A stretch of DNA of 26,411 bases from CAZBWP01 sp964630265 (GTDB lineage Bacteria; Pseudomonadota; Alphaproteobacteria; Rhodospirillales; Defluviicoccaceae). The stretch covers positions 1 to 26,411 of the forward strand of contig CAZVRW010000045.1 in NCBI GenBank assembly GCA_964630265.1. The letters run 5' to 3'. Shown here piece after piece: positions 1 to 7,344 of the stretch; positions within the stretch are counted from its first letter, which is position 1; each line of letters starts with the position of its first letter. The notes below the pieces were generated by a model. The model searched no databases, had not been told where the DNA came from, and worked only from the letters and a program-made list of their open reading frames with translations. The translations under genes were made by a program, and so were the position numbers.

Positions 1-74
1 TGGCTGGGGCGCCAGGATTCGAACCTGGGATCACGGGACCAAAACCCGTTGCCTTACCGCTTGGCCACGCCCCA
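1..74 (-). tRNA. tRNA-Gln (anticodon TTG)
   Basis: The minus strand from 74 to 1 folds as a complete tRNA. The acceptor arms are TGGGGCG (74-68) and CGCCCCA (11-5), followed by a G discriminator base and an encoded CCA tail at 3-1. The anticodon stem ACGGG/CCCGT closes the loop TTTTGGT, which places TTG at the anticodon and gives glutamine. The T arm carries the conserved GGTTCGAATCC. Only about 8 bases separate it from the terminator-like hairpin behind ispE, so it is either read through from ispE or has a promoter inside that short stretch. Confidence 0.97.
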
Positions 75-82
75 AGAAATAT

Positions 83-107
83 CGACGGTGAGATGACTCG
101 ACCGTCG
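83..107 (-). terminator. Hairpin with T-rich tail downstream of ispE
   Basis: On the minus strand CGACGGT (107-101) pairs with ACCGTCG (89-83) around an 11-base loop that can itself partly pair (GAG/CTC). The stem is followed by ATATTTCTT, so it has the stem plus T-tract of a Rho-independent terminator. It lies 16 bases after the ispE stop and directly before tRNA-Gln. It would end the ETF-QO/TPR/ispE transcript, or partly attenuate read-through into the tRNA. Confidence 0.6.
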
Positions 108-123
108 CGCGAACCCTACTCGC

Positions 124-1035
124 TCACGGTCCCGCCCGCAACGGTGCGGCCGCCGTCCACCACGTCGGCCGAACGGTCGCCAGCGCCCGGGCGGCCGCCG
201 TTGCGGTGGGGCCGTCGTCGAACAGGGCAAAGCAGGTGGCGCCGCTGCCGCTCATCCGCGCGAACCGCGCCCCCGGCAGCGCCTGCAGGGCCTGCAGGGC
301 CTCGCCGATCACCGGCGCGACGGCGATCGCCGCGGCGGTCAGGTCGTTGCGCCGCGCCGCCAACAGGCTCGCCAAAGCGGCCACGTCGGCAGGGGCCTGG
401 GCGAACCGTGCCGACGGCGAGAACGCCCCCTGCCGCCGCCGGAATACCGTCGGCGTCGGCACCGCGACGCCGGGATTGACCAGCAGCAACCACGCCGGCG
501 GCAGCGCCGGCGCCGGCGCCAGGGCGTCGCCGACCCCGCCGAGCCAGGTCGGCCCATCGCGGAGACAGACCGGAACGTCTGCCCCCAGCGCCAGGGCGAT
601 GCGCTCCAGGTCCCCGGCGTCCGCTCGCACATCCCAGAGGCGTGCGAGGACCCGCAGCGTCGCTGCCGCGTCCGCCGACCCGCCGCCAACCCCAGCGGCT
701 ACCGGCAGCCGCTTGGTGAGGACGATGCGGGCGCGCGCCGGAACGCCGGCGGCGGCCGCCAGGGCACGCGCCGCCTGCATCACCAGGTTGTCGTCATCGT
801 CGGGCACGGCGGCGGCGAACGGCCCGTCGACGGCAAAGCCGAGCCGATCGTCCATGGAGACGGCGAGGTGGTCGCCTACGTCGGCGAACACCACCAGGCT
901 GTCGAGATCGTGGTAGCCGTCGGCGCGCCGGCCGAGAACGTGCAGATACAGGTTGACCTTGGCGGGCGCCAGCCGCGACAGCACCGGCTCCGCCTCCGCC
1001 GCCACGCCCTGCGCAACCAGTTCGGAACTAGGCAT
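124..1035 (-). CDS. ispE: 4-diphosphocytidyl-2-C-methyl-D-erythritol kinase (IspE)
   Basis: Cytosolic GHMP-family kinase that phosphorylates CDP-methylerythritol in the non-mevalonate (MEP) isoprenoid pathway. The 303-residue product has the usual length. Visible motifs are the N-terminal APAKVNLYL (about residues 23-31, with the conserved Lys and Asn), the ATP loop PVAAGVGGGSADAAA (about 111-125), ADVPVCL, and the C-terminal MSGSGATCFALFD. The open frame extends further upstream, but that part is Arg-rich shadow sequence of the preceding gene. The ATG at 1035 overlaps the stop of the TPR gene as TGATG, so the two are probably translationally coupled. It is the last gene of a minus-strand unit that begins with ETF-QO, and a hairpin with a T-rich tail follows. 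Confidence 0.95.
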   Translation of the reverse strand: MPSSELVAQGVAAEAEPVLSRLAPAKVNLYLHVLGRRADGYHDLDSLVVFADVGDHLAVSMDDRLGFAVDGPFAAAVPDDDDNLVMQAARALAAAAGVPARARIVLTKRLPVAAGVGGGSADAAATLRVLARLWDVRADAGDLERIALALGADVPVCLRDGPTWLGGVGDALAPAPALPPAWLLLVNPGVAVPTPTVFRRRQGAFSPSARFAQAPADVAALASLLAARRNDLTAAAIAVAPVIGEALQALQALPGARFARMSGSGATCFALFDDGPTATAAARALATVRPTWWTAAAPLRAGP

Positions 1036-2801
1036 CAGTCGGCGACCGGCCCCTCCGGTTCCGGCGCGGCGACGATCAAGCCGTGCGTCAGCTTCTCTTC
1101 GATCACGGCGCGCACGTCGGGTTCGGGATCGAGACCGAGCGCGCCCTGCCACCGGAACCGCGCCTCGCGCCTGCGCCCCACCTGCCAGTAGGCGTCGCCC
1201 AGATGATCGTTGATCACCGGATCGTGCGGCTGCAACAGCACCGCCCGTTCCAGGTATTCGACCGCTTGGTAGAAGTCGCCGAGCTTGTAATAGGCCCAGC
1301 CGAGGCTGTCAGTGATGAAACCGTCGCGCGGCCGCGCCGCCACCGCCTGTTGGATCATCTCCAGGGCGCGCTCCAGGTGCCGCCCCTGTTCGACCCACGA
1401 GTAACCGAGATAGTTGAGAACCAGGGGCTGCCCGGGTTCCAACTCGAGCGCCTTGAGAAAGTCCGCCTCGGCGCGCGCCCACAGCCCCGATCGTTCGAGG
1501 GCGATGCCACGGGCATAGTAGAGCCCCCAGAGCCGCTGCGTCTCGTCCGGCAGCCGCTCGAAGGCCGCATCGTAGACATCGACGGCCTCGCGGAAGCGCT
1601 CGCGCCGGCGCAACAGGTTGGCGAGTTCAATGAGCGGATCGGCGCTGTCGGCCCGCTCCTCGGCCAGGGTCTTGAGCAGGGCCTCCGCCTCGTCGAACCG
1701 TTCCAGTCGATCCAGGTTGCCGGCGATGGCGATCCGCACCTCCCAAGCGAGGGGCGAGTCCGGGTCGACGGCCGCGTACAGCGCATTGGCATCGGCGTAG
1801 CGTTCCAGTCCCTCCAACGCCCGCGCCGCCAGGATCTTCATCTGCGGAAAATCCGGCTGCAACGCCAGACCGAGGCGCGCCACCACCAGGACCGCCGCCC
1901 GCGTATCGTCGGCGCCCATCGCACCGGCGACGTCGAACAGGGCCGTGGCGGCACCGGCGTTGGCGTCGGCGACCAGCGGCGGCGGCGGCGTGCCCGCCTC
2001 GGCGCGCGCCAAAGCGACCTGGATGCTGTCCGAGGTCGGCCGGTTGTCGAGAAAGGCCTTGTAGAGCGCCAGCGCCTCGTCGCGCCGGCCGCTGCGTTCG
2101 AAAAAGTTCCCGGCGAGCTCGATGACGCGCGTGGATGGATCCGGTTGCGCGGCGATGGCGGCGGCATACGCGCTCTCGGCACGCTCGTCGTCGCCGGCCA
2201 CATCCGCCAGCAGCGCGTCATGCAGATGAAACAGCACCTCGGCACCGCGGATTCGGGCCACCGGCGCCAGGGCCTCGCGCGCCGCCTCGGGGTGACCGGC
2301 GGCCGCCTGGGTCCAGGCCGTCAACAGCGGCGCCAACAGCCGGTTGATCCCGGTCGCGTCGAGATTGGACGCCAGCGCCGCCGCGGTGTCGGCATCCCCG
2401 CGCGCCAGGGCGTCCACCGTCAGGCTGAGATCGGCGTAGGGGATGTCGATCCTAAGCGCCGCCCCTTGCGTTGCGAGGGCCGCCGCTTCGGCCACCCGCC
2501 CGTCCAGCAGCAACGCCTGATGCGCGCGTTGCAGCAGGACCGGCTGGTTCGGCGACTGCGCCAGGGCATCGAGCAGCAGGTCCGCAGCGGCACCGTAATC
2601 GTGCAGCGAACTGGCGTGCCGCGCCGCGAGGTAGCCGCCGACAGAGGTGTCGGCGCGAACCGCCGGGGTTTCCAGAGCCGGGTTCGGCGCCGCCGCCACC
2701 GGCGCGACGACGGCGGCCAGCACCGCGGCGGCCATCACCGCGGCGGCAACAACGGCCGGGCGTCGCCGCCGCTCTGCCCGCCCCGCCGTCAGCCGCGCCA
2801 T
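1035..2801 (-). CDS. Secreted or periplasmic tetratricopeptide-repeat protein
   Basis: 588 residues. The N-terminus is a classic Sec signal peptide: a charged region (about residues 8-14, Arg-rich), a hydrophobic Ala/Val core, and an Ala-x-Ala-like end near residue 36. The rest is helical with many TPR-like units. The clearest are near the C-terminus, with the patterns GLWARAEADFLKALELEPGQ, YLGYSWVEQG, GDFYQAVEYLERAVLLQP and NDHLGDAYWQVGRRREA. It is predicted to be a periplasmic protein-protein scaffold; no enzymatic motif was seen. The ATG lies one base after the ETF-QO stop, and its own stop overlaps the ispE start, so all three genes look co-transcribed. Similar TPR genes next to ispE are familiar in alphaproteobacteria, but the function is not known to me. 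Confidence 0.88.
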   Translation of the reverse strand: MARLTAGRAERRRRPAVVAAAVMAAAVLAAVVAPVAAAPNPALETPAVRADTSVGGYLAARHASSLHDYGAAADLLLDALAQSPNQPVLLQRAHQALLLDGRVAEAAALATQGAALRIDIPYADLSLTVDALARGDADTAAALASNLDATGINRLLAPLLTAWTQAAAGHPEAAREALAPVARIRGAEVLFHLHDALLADVAGDDERAESAYAAAIAAQPDPSTRVIELAGNFFERSGRRDEALALYKAFLDNRPTSDSIQVALARAEAGTPPPPLVADANAGAATALFDVAGAMGADDTRAAVLVVARLGLALQPDFPQMKILAARALEGLERYADANALYAAVDPDSPLAWEVRIAIAGNLDRLERFDEAEALLKTLAEERADSADPLIELANLLRRRERFREAVDVYDAAFERLPDETQRLWGLYYARGIALERSGLWARAEADFLKALELEPGQPLVLNYLGYSWVEQGRHLERALEMIQQAVAARPRDGFITDSLGWAYYKLGDFYQAVEYLERAVLLQPHDPVINDHLGDAYWQVGRRREARFRWQGALGLDPEPDVRAVIEEKLTHGLIVAAPEPEGPVAD

Positions 2802-2802
2802 G

Positions 2803-4431
2803 TCACATATTCGGATAATTGGGACCTCCCCCACCCTCCGGCACCACCCAGTTGATGTTCTGGGTGGGATCCTTGATGTCGCAGGTTTTGCAGTGGACAC
2901 AGTTCTGCGCGTTGATCTGCAACCGCTGGCCGTCGCCGTCGGGCACGAACTCGTAGACGCCGGCCGGACAGTAGCGCGCTTCCGGGCCCGCGTAGTCGGG
3001 GAGATTGACCGCCGTCGGCACCGACGCATCGCGCAGCGTCAGGTGCGCCGGCTGGTCCTCTTCGTGGTTGACGCTTGACAGGTACACCGACGACAGCTTG
3101 TCGAAGGTGATGACGCCATCCGGCTTCGGGTAGTCGATCGGCTTGCACTCGCTGGCCTTCTTCAACTGCTCATGGTCGGGGTGGTGCTTCAACGTCCACG
3201 GCGCCTTGCCCCTGAACAGATAGGTATCGATGGCCGAATAGGCGATGCCCAGCCACATGCCGTTGTGGAACGCCGGCTTGACGTTGCGCACCCGTTTCAG
3301 TTCGTCCCAGAGCCAGGTCTCCTTCAGCGCCTCGGGATAGGCGTCCAGCACGGCCGGCGGCGCGTCGCCGGCGAGGGCGTCCATCACCGCCTCGGCGCAG
3401 ACCATCGCCGACTTCATCGCCGTGTGCGTGCCCTTGATCTTCGGGACGTTGAGAAAACCCGCCGTGTCGCCGATCAGCGCGCCGCCGGGAAACACCAGTT
3501 TCGGGATCGACTGGAAGCCGCCCTCGACCAGGGCGCGGGCGCCGTAGGCGACGCGGCGGCCGCCCTCGAAGGTCGGCCGGATCGCCGGGTGGGTCTTGAA
3601 CCGCTGCATCTCGTCGAACGGGCTGAGGTAGGGGTTCTGGTAATCCAGGCCGATGACGAAGCCGACCGCCACCTGGGAATCTTCCATGTGGTAGATGAAT
3701 GAGCCGCCGTAGGTCTTGGAGTCCATGGGCCAGCCGACGGTATGCACGACCTTGCCCGGCGCGTGCTTGGCGGGCTCGACCTCCCACAGCTCCTTAATGC
3801 CGATGCCATAGGTCTGCGGTTGCGCACCGTTGCGCAGCCCGAAGCGCTCCATCAGCGTCTTGGTCAACGAGCCGCGGCAGCCCTCGGCGAACAGCGTGTA
3901 GGTGGCGTGCAGTTCGACGCCCGGCTGGTAGTTCTCCGTCGGTTGGCCGTCCTTGCCGATGCCCATGTCGCCGGTGGCCACGCCCTTCACCCGGCCCGCG
4001 TCATCGTACAGCACCTCGGCGACCGCGAAACCGGGGTAGATTTCGACGCCCAGTGCCTCCGCCTGCTCGGCCAGCCAGCGGCAGAGGTTGGCCAAGCTGA
4101 TGATGTAATTGCCGTGGTTGTTCATCTGCGGCGGCGTCGGCAGCTTGAACGACCGCGTCTTGGTCAGGAACATGAAGTGGTCCTCGGTCGCCGGCGTATG
4201 CAGCGGCGCGCCGTTCTGCTTGGCGTCAGGCAGCAACTCGTCCAGCGCCCGCGGCTCCAGGACCGCGCCCGACAGGATGTGCGCGCCGACCTCCGAGCCT
4301 TTTTCCAGCACACAGACGGAGAGTTCGCGGCCTTTCTCGGAGGCCAGCTGCATCAGCCGGATCGCGGCGCTCAGTCCGGACGGCCCGCCGCCGACGATCA
4401 CCACGTCGAATTCCATCACTTCCCGGTCCAT
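2803..4431 (-). CDS. Electron transfer flavoprotein-ubiquinone oxidoreductase
   Basis: Membrane-associated FAD and 4Fe-4S enzyme that passes electrons from ETF (fatty acid and amino acid dehydrogenation) to ubiquinone. The 542-residue product has the N-terminal dinucleotide-binding motif VVIVGGGPSGLSAAI (residues 10-24). In the middle is the conserved ubiquinone/FAD segment with FPGGALIGDTAGFLNVPKIK. The C-terminal ferredoxin-like end carries the cluster cysteines C488, C511, C514 and C517 (C-x22-C-x2-C-x2-C). An upstream in-frame TTG at 4455 exists, but the ATG at 4431 has GGAAGGGAA ahead of it and matches the family N-terminus, so it is preferred. A promoter candidate lies in the divergent intergenic region shared with the uracil-DNA glycosylase gene. 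Confidence 0.95.
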   Translation of the reverse strand: MDREVMEFDVVIVGGGPSGLSAAIRLMQLASEKGRELSVCVLEKGSEVGAHILSGAVLEPRALDELLPDAKQNGAPLHTPATEDHFMFLTKTRSFKLPTPPQMNNHGNYIISLANLCRWLAEQAEALGVEIYPGFAVAEVLYDDAGRVKGVATGDMGIGKDGQPTENYQPGVELHATYTLFAEGCRGSLTKTLMERFGLRNGAQPQTYGIGIKELWEVEPAKHAPGKVVHTVGWPMDSKTYGGSFIYHMEDSQVAVGFVIGLDYQNPYLSPFDEMQRFKTHPAIRPTFEGGRRVAYGARALVEGGFQSIPKLVFPGGALIGDTAGFLNVPKIKGTHTAMKSAMVCAEAVMDALAGDAPPAVLDAYPEALKETWLWDELKRVRNVKPAFHNGMWLGIAYSAIDTYLFRGKAPWTLKHHPDHEQLKKASECKPIDYPKPDGVITFDKLSSVYLSSVNHEEDQPAHLTLRDASVPTAVNLPDYAGPEARYCPAGVYEFVPDGDGQRLQINAQNCVHCKTCDIKDPTQNINWVVPEGGGGPNYPNM

Positions 4432-4483
4432 CGGGGTTCCCTTCCAGGCTTGCAAACTGTTAGCTTAGCACATGCAGCAAATT

Positions 4484-4511
4484 AGCATAAAGCAGGCGAC
4501 GTTTCGCGCAA
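4484..4511 (-). promoter_or_regulatory. Candidate sigma70 promoter for ETF-QO
   Basis: On the minus strand TTGCGC (4511-4506) and TATGCT (4489-4484) are separated by 16 bases. They sit about 50 bases ahead of the ETF-QO start, in the 122-base divergent region 4432-4553. That region is more AT-rich than its surroundings. No equally clear element was found for the plus-strand gene. Confidence 0.4.
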
Positions 4512-4553
4512 ACACCTTCGCCCGAGGATCTCCCCTGCTCTGAAAGGGACACG

Positions 4554-5417
4554 ATGTCGCCAGTGCCCGGGCCGCCCTTGGACCATGCCGCCCTGATGGC
4601 GGTCCTGCGCTGGCACTTGGACGCCGGCGTCGACGAGACCATCGGCGACAGCCCGGTCGACCGCTATCGCGCCGCGGCCGCCCCGACAGCGGCCCCGGCG
4701 GACGCCCCGCCAGCGGCCCCGACAGCGGCCCCGACAGTGGCGCCAACAGCGGCCGAGCCGCCGCCGTCACCCGCCGAGGCGCGACGACGGCCGCCGGTGT
4801 CGGCGGACGCCGCGGTCGCCGACGCCGTGCGACGCGCCGCCCTGGCGACGACCGTGGCCCAGGTGCAGGAGGCGCTGACGGCCTTCGATGGCTGCCCGTT
4901 GAAGAAAACCGCCATGAATTTGGTGTTCGGGCGTGGCACGCCGACGGCGCAGATCGTCCTGGTCGGGGAAGCGCCGGGGGCCGAAGAGGATCGCCTGGGC
5001 CTGCCGTTCGTCGGGCCGAGCGGCAAACTGCTCGACCGGATGCTGGCGTCGATCGGCCTCGACGAGACCGCCGTCTTCATCACCAACACCGTGTTCTGGC
5101 GGCCGCCCGGCAATCGCGAGCCGACGACCAGCGAAACTGCCGCTTGCCTGCCGTTCCTTGAGCGGCTGATCGAGATCATCGACCCCAAGCTGCTGCTGGC
5201 GCTGGGCGGACCGGCGGCGAAGACGCTGACCGGCCGGGCCGAGTCCGTCGGCAAGCTGCGCGGCCGCTGGTTCGACTATCAGTCGCCGCGGCTCGCCCAG
5301 CCGATTCCGACGGCGGTTACCTATCATCCGGCCTACCTGCTACGATCGCCGGGCCAGAAGCGGCAGGCTTGGCGCGACCTGCTCGGCATCCGCGCCCGGC
5401 TGCTGGGTCGATGCTGA
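4554..5417 (+). CDS. Uracil-DNA glycosylase, family 4-like
   Basis: DNA repair enzyme that removes uracil from DNA. A short N-terminal helix region (about 9-38) is joined by an Ala/Pro/Thr-rich low-complexity linker (about 41-80, encoded by imperfect short repeats) to the glycosylase domain. Motif 1 is GEAPGAEED (138-146), followed by PFVGPSGKLLDRML. Motif 2 contains the catalytic-region histidine in YHPAYLLRSP (H258). Classical family 4 enzymes use four cysteines for a 4Fe-4S cluster. Here only C114 and C198 remain: the second Cys of the first CxxC is absent, and the usual KCRPPGNR reads VFWRPPGNR (W182). The start is set by AAAGGGACACG before ATG. It is followed by moaB, 156 bases downstream. 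The family is sure; cluster content is open. Confidence 0.9.
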   Translation: MSPVPGPPLDHAALMAVLRWHLDAGVDETIGDSPVDRYRAAAAPTAAPADAPPAAPTAAPTVAPTAAEPPPSPAEARRRPPVSADAAVADAVRRAALATTVAQVQEALTAFDGCPLKKTAMNLVFGRGTPTAQIVLVGEAPGAEEDRLGLPFVGPSGKLLDRMLASIGLDETAVFITNTVFWRPPGNREPTTSETAACLPFLERLIEIIDPKLLLALGGPAAKTLTGRAESVGKLRGRWFDYQSPRLAQPIPTAVTYHPAYLLRSPGQKRQAWRDLLGIRARLLGRC

Positions 5418-5436
5418 CGGATGAGCCCCATCCGTC
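5416..5436 (+). terminator. Perfect hairpin at the end of the uracil-DNA glycosylase gene
   Basis: GACGGATG (5416-5423) and CATCCGTC (5429-5436) form a perfect 8-bp stem with a 5-base loop. The hairpin overlaps the last bases of the TGA stop. No T-tract follows, so it may be a weak or Rho-assisted terminator, or only an RNA-stabilising stem. The rest of 5437-5573 shows no gene. Confidence 0.35.
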
Positions 5437-5573
5437 GGCTGGATCGAACCACCAGATGTATCCGTCGGCGCCTCGGATCTGCCGGCTGAGGGGCTTGCCG
5501 CGCGGCTGCGACGGCGCCTATCTCTTGGACGGCTTTGTGGAATGGCGCGTCGCGCGCACAGGAGGACACGAGG

Positions 5574-6116
5574 ATGGCGCAAATCCATGGGGACAGGGCC
5601 TTTCTTTCGGTCAATATCGCGGTGCTCACTGTCTCCGACTCGCGCACCCTCGATACTGACGCATCGGGGCAGACGTTGGTCGAGCGGATCGAGGCGGCCG
5701 GCCACCATGTCGCCGATCGGCGTATCGTCGTCGACGAACGGCCGCTGATCGCCGATCAGCTGCGCTTCTGGATCGCCGACGACGGCATCGATGTCGTCAT
5801 CTGTACCGGCGGCACCGGCGTCACCGGCCGCGACGTCACGCCCGAGGCGTTCCACGACGTCATGGACAAGGAGATCCCGGGGTTCGGTGAACTGTTCCGC
5901 TGGATCAGCTATCAGAAGATCCGCACCTCGACGATCCAATCCCGGGCGATGGGGATCGTTGCCGGCGGCACCTACCTCTTCGCGCTGCCCGGATCCACGG
6001 GCGCCTGCAGGGATGCCTGGGACGAAATCCTGGTCCACCAGCTCGATTCCCGGCACAAACCCTGCAATTTCGTCGAGCTGATGCCGCGGCTGAAGGAACA
6101 CCTCGCGACGGTTTGA
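5574..6116 (+). CDS. moaB: Molybdenum cofactor biosynthesis protein B (MoaB/Mog domain)
   Basis: 180-residue protein of the MoaB/MogA fold, which binds molybdopterin and in many bacteria adenylylates it during molybdenum cofactor assembly. The signature TGGTGVTGRDVTPEAF (78-93) and the downstream PGFGELFR are intact, as is FALPGSTGACRDAWDEIL. The ATG at 5574 is chosen because GGAGG lies 8 bases upstream; the frame could also open at a TTG 39 bases earlier. It lies between the glycosylase and hspQ on the same strand. No other molybdenum cofactor gene is in the window. Confidence 0.93.
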   Translation: MAQIHGDRAFLSVNIAVLTVSDSRTLDTDASGQTLVERIEAAGHHVADRRIVVDERPLIADQLRFWIADDGIDVVICTGGTGVTGRDVTPEAFHDVMDKEIPGFGELFRWISYQKIRTSTIQSRAMGIVAGGTYLFALPGSTGACRDAWDEILVHQLDSRHKPCNFVELMPRLKEHLATV

Positions 6117-6136
6117 CGCCGGGATCTCGCGCGCCG

Positions 6137-6167
6137 CTTGAAAACGCATGGTGGATTGGCCCATGTT
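6137..6167 (+). promoter_or_regulatory. Candidate heat-shock (RpoH-type) promoter for hspQ
   Basis: CTTGAA (6137-6142) and CCCATGTT (6160-6167) resemble the -35 and -10 elements of heat-shock sigma factor promoters. The 17-base gap is 3-4 bases longer than in well-known E. coli sigma32 promoters, so the call is tentative. The elements cover the first possible ATG of hspQ (6148), which would then lie upstream of the transcript start. Confidence 0.3.
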
Positions 6168-6174
6168 GAAGTCC

Positions 6175-6528
6175 ATGGAAACCAAACTTCGAGAGTCCCT
6201 GACCTTGCGGCAGGCCAAGTTCCAGATCGGACAGATCGTGCGCCACCGGTTCTATCCGTTCCGCGGCGTGATCTTCGACGTCGACCCCGAGTTCGCCAAC
6301 ACAGAGGAATGGTGGCAGGCGATCCCGGCCAACGTGCGACCGCGCAAGGATCAACCGTTCTACCACCTGCTCGCCGAGAACGAGGAGGCGACCTATATCG
6401 CCTACGTCTCGGAGCAGAACCTGCTGCCCGACGAGAGCGGCAAGCCGGTCGCCCACCCACAGGTCGATGACCTGTTCACCGGCATCGAGGACGGGCACTA
6501 CGTGGCGCGGGCGCGCGTCACCCACTGA
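6175..6528 (+). CDS. hspQ: Heat shock protein HspQ (YccV-like, hemimethylated-DNA-binding domain)
   Basis: Small heat-shock-induced protein; in enterobacteria HspQ is a specificity factor for Lon protease and binds hemimethylated DNA. The conserved domain starts at AKFQIGQIVRHRFYPFRGVIFDVDPEF and continues with NTEEWW, RPRKDQPFYHLLAE and AYVSEQNLLPD, all typical. Three in-frame ATGs (6148, 6163, 6175) lack a strong ribosome-binding site. 6175 is preferred because it gives a family-like N-terminus and lies after a possible heat-shock promoter; 6148 remains possible. The last 31 bases overlap the end of the convergent glycosyltransferase gene. Confidence 0.88.
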   Translation: METKLRESLTLRQAKFQIGQIVRHRFYPFRGVIFDVDPEFANTEEWWQAIPANVRPRKDQPFYHLLAENEEATYIAYVSEQNLLPDESGKPVAHPQVDDLFTGIEDGHYVARARVTH

Positions 6529-7139
6529 GCCTCCGCCGTCGCCGTCTCCAGGGCGGCGCGCCGGAGATCGGCGCCGGTGTCGACATCCGCCAACATGTCC
6601 AGAAACGCCACATCGAGATCGCCGGCCCGGGCCAGCGTGTCGGCCAGGGCATGTTCCGTTGACCAGCGGACGCCGGAAAACAGTCGCGGGACCCGCGGCC
6701 GGCGGGCGAGCCCGACCAGCCAGTAACCGCCGTCGGGGGCGGGCCCGAACACTGCGTCGTGTGAGCCGAGGGCGCGAAACGCCCGGGCCACGTGGCCGGC
6801 GCGCAGGGCCGGCACGTCGGTGCCAACGATGATCGCCGGCCCCGGCGGCAGCGTCTCCATGGTCCGCTGCATGCGCTGTCCGAGATCGCCGCCGCCTTGC
6901 GCCAGCGGCGTCCAGCCGGCCGGCCAGGATATCGCGACGGCGGCATCGGGGGTCACGGCCAGCCAACACCGCCAGCGACCGCCGCCGTCGAGCCGCCGCA
7001 GCGTTGCCTGCACCGACAGGCGGTAGAACCGCCAAGCGGCGACGACGCCGACGTCGCGGGCCAGTCGGCTCTTGACCCGGCCCATGCGCGGTGCGCGGGC
7101 GTAGACGACTAAGTGCCGGGCCAACGCGCTCCCACTCAC
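6498..7139 (-). CDS. TIGR04282-type glycosyltransferase (DUF2064)
   Basis: About 213 residues, nucleotide-sugar/NTP-transferase fold. Family marks are HLVVYARAPRMGRVKSRLARD at the N-terminus, the metal-binding-type VGTDVPAL, and the C-terminal FGPAPDGGYWLVGL. This family is named for association with arsenosugar biosynthesis and commonly sits beside a TIGR04283 glycosyltransferase, as here; the true substrate is unknown. The start is uncertain. GTG at 7139 and 7145 lie inside the first copy of a 17-bp tandem repeat, and a TTG at 7124 is also possible. The repeat and an assembly gap separate it from its partner. Its 3' end overlaps hspQ tail-to-tail by 31 bases. Confidence 0.85.
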   Translation of the reverse strand: MSGSALARHLVVYARAPRMGRVKSRLARDVGVVAAWRFYRLSVQATLRRLDGGGRWRCWLAVTPDAAVAISWPAGWTPLAQGGGDLGQRMQRTMETLPPGPAIIVGTDVPALRAGHVARAFRALGSHDAVFGPAPDGGYWLVGLARRPRVPRLFSGVRWSTEHALADTLARAGDLDVAFLDMLADVDTGADLRRAALETATAEAQWVTRARAT

Positions 7140-7344
7140 CTGCACAGCCCTGTCACCTGCACAGCCCTGTCACCTGNNNNNNNNNNNNNNNNNNNNNNNN
7201 NNNNNNNNNNNNNNNNNNNNNNNNNNNNNNNNNNNNNNNNNNNNNNNNNNNNNNNNNNNNNNNNNNNNNNNNNNNNTCACCTGCACAGCCCTGTCACCTG
7301 CACAGCCCTGTCACCTGTACAGCCCTATCATCCGTAAAGCCCCG
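7136..7344. repeat. 17-bp tandem repeat array interrupted by the assembly gap
   Basis: The unit TCACCTGCACAGCCCTG is repeated head to tail. Perfect copies occupy 7136-7152 and 7153-7169, and a third runs into the N block at 7176. On the other side copies occupy 7277-7293 and 7294-7310. A copy with two changes (7311-7327) and a diverged copy (7328-7344) follow, ending at the stop codon of the next gene. The array fills the space between two glycosyltransferase genes. Its total copy number is unknown because the assembly breaks inside it. Confidence 0.95.
7177..7276. other. Assembly gap (100 N)
   Basis: Exactly 100 undetermined bases, the usual placeholder for a scaffold gap of unknown size. 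Both flanks are the same 17-bp repeat in register, so the missing DNA is most simply more copies of that repeat. Confidence 0.97.

Noticed and set aside
1083..2855. Plus-strand 590-codon frame opposite the TPR gene
   Set aside because: Antisense shadow of the signal-peptide-bearing TPR protein; no recognisable domain and Arg/Gln-rich composition.
7136..7344. CRISPR array
   Set aside because: The 17-bp units abut directly without unique spacers. It is a simple tandem repeat.
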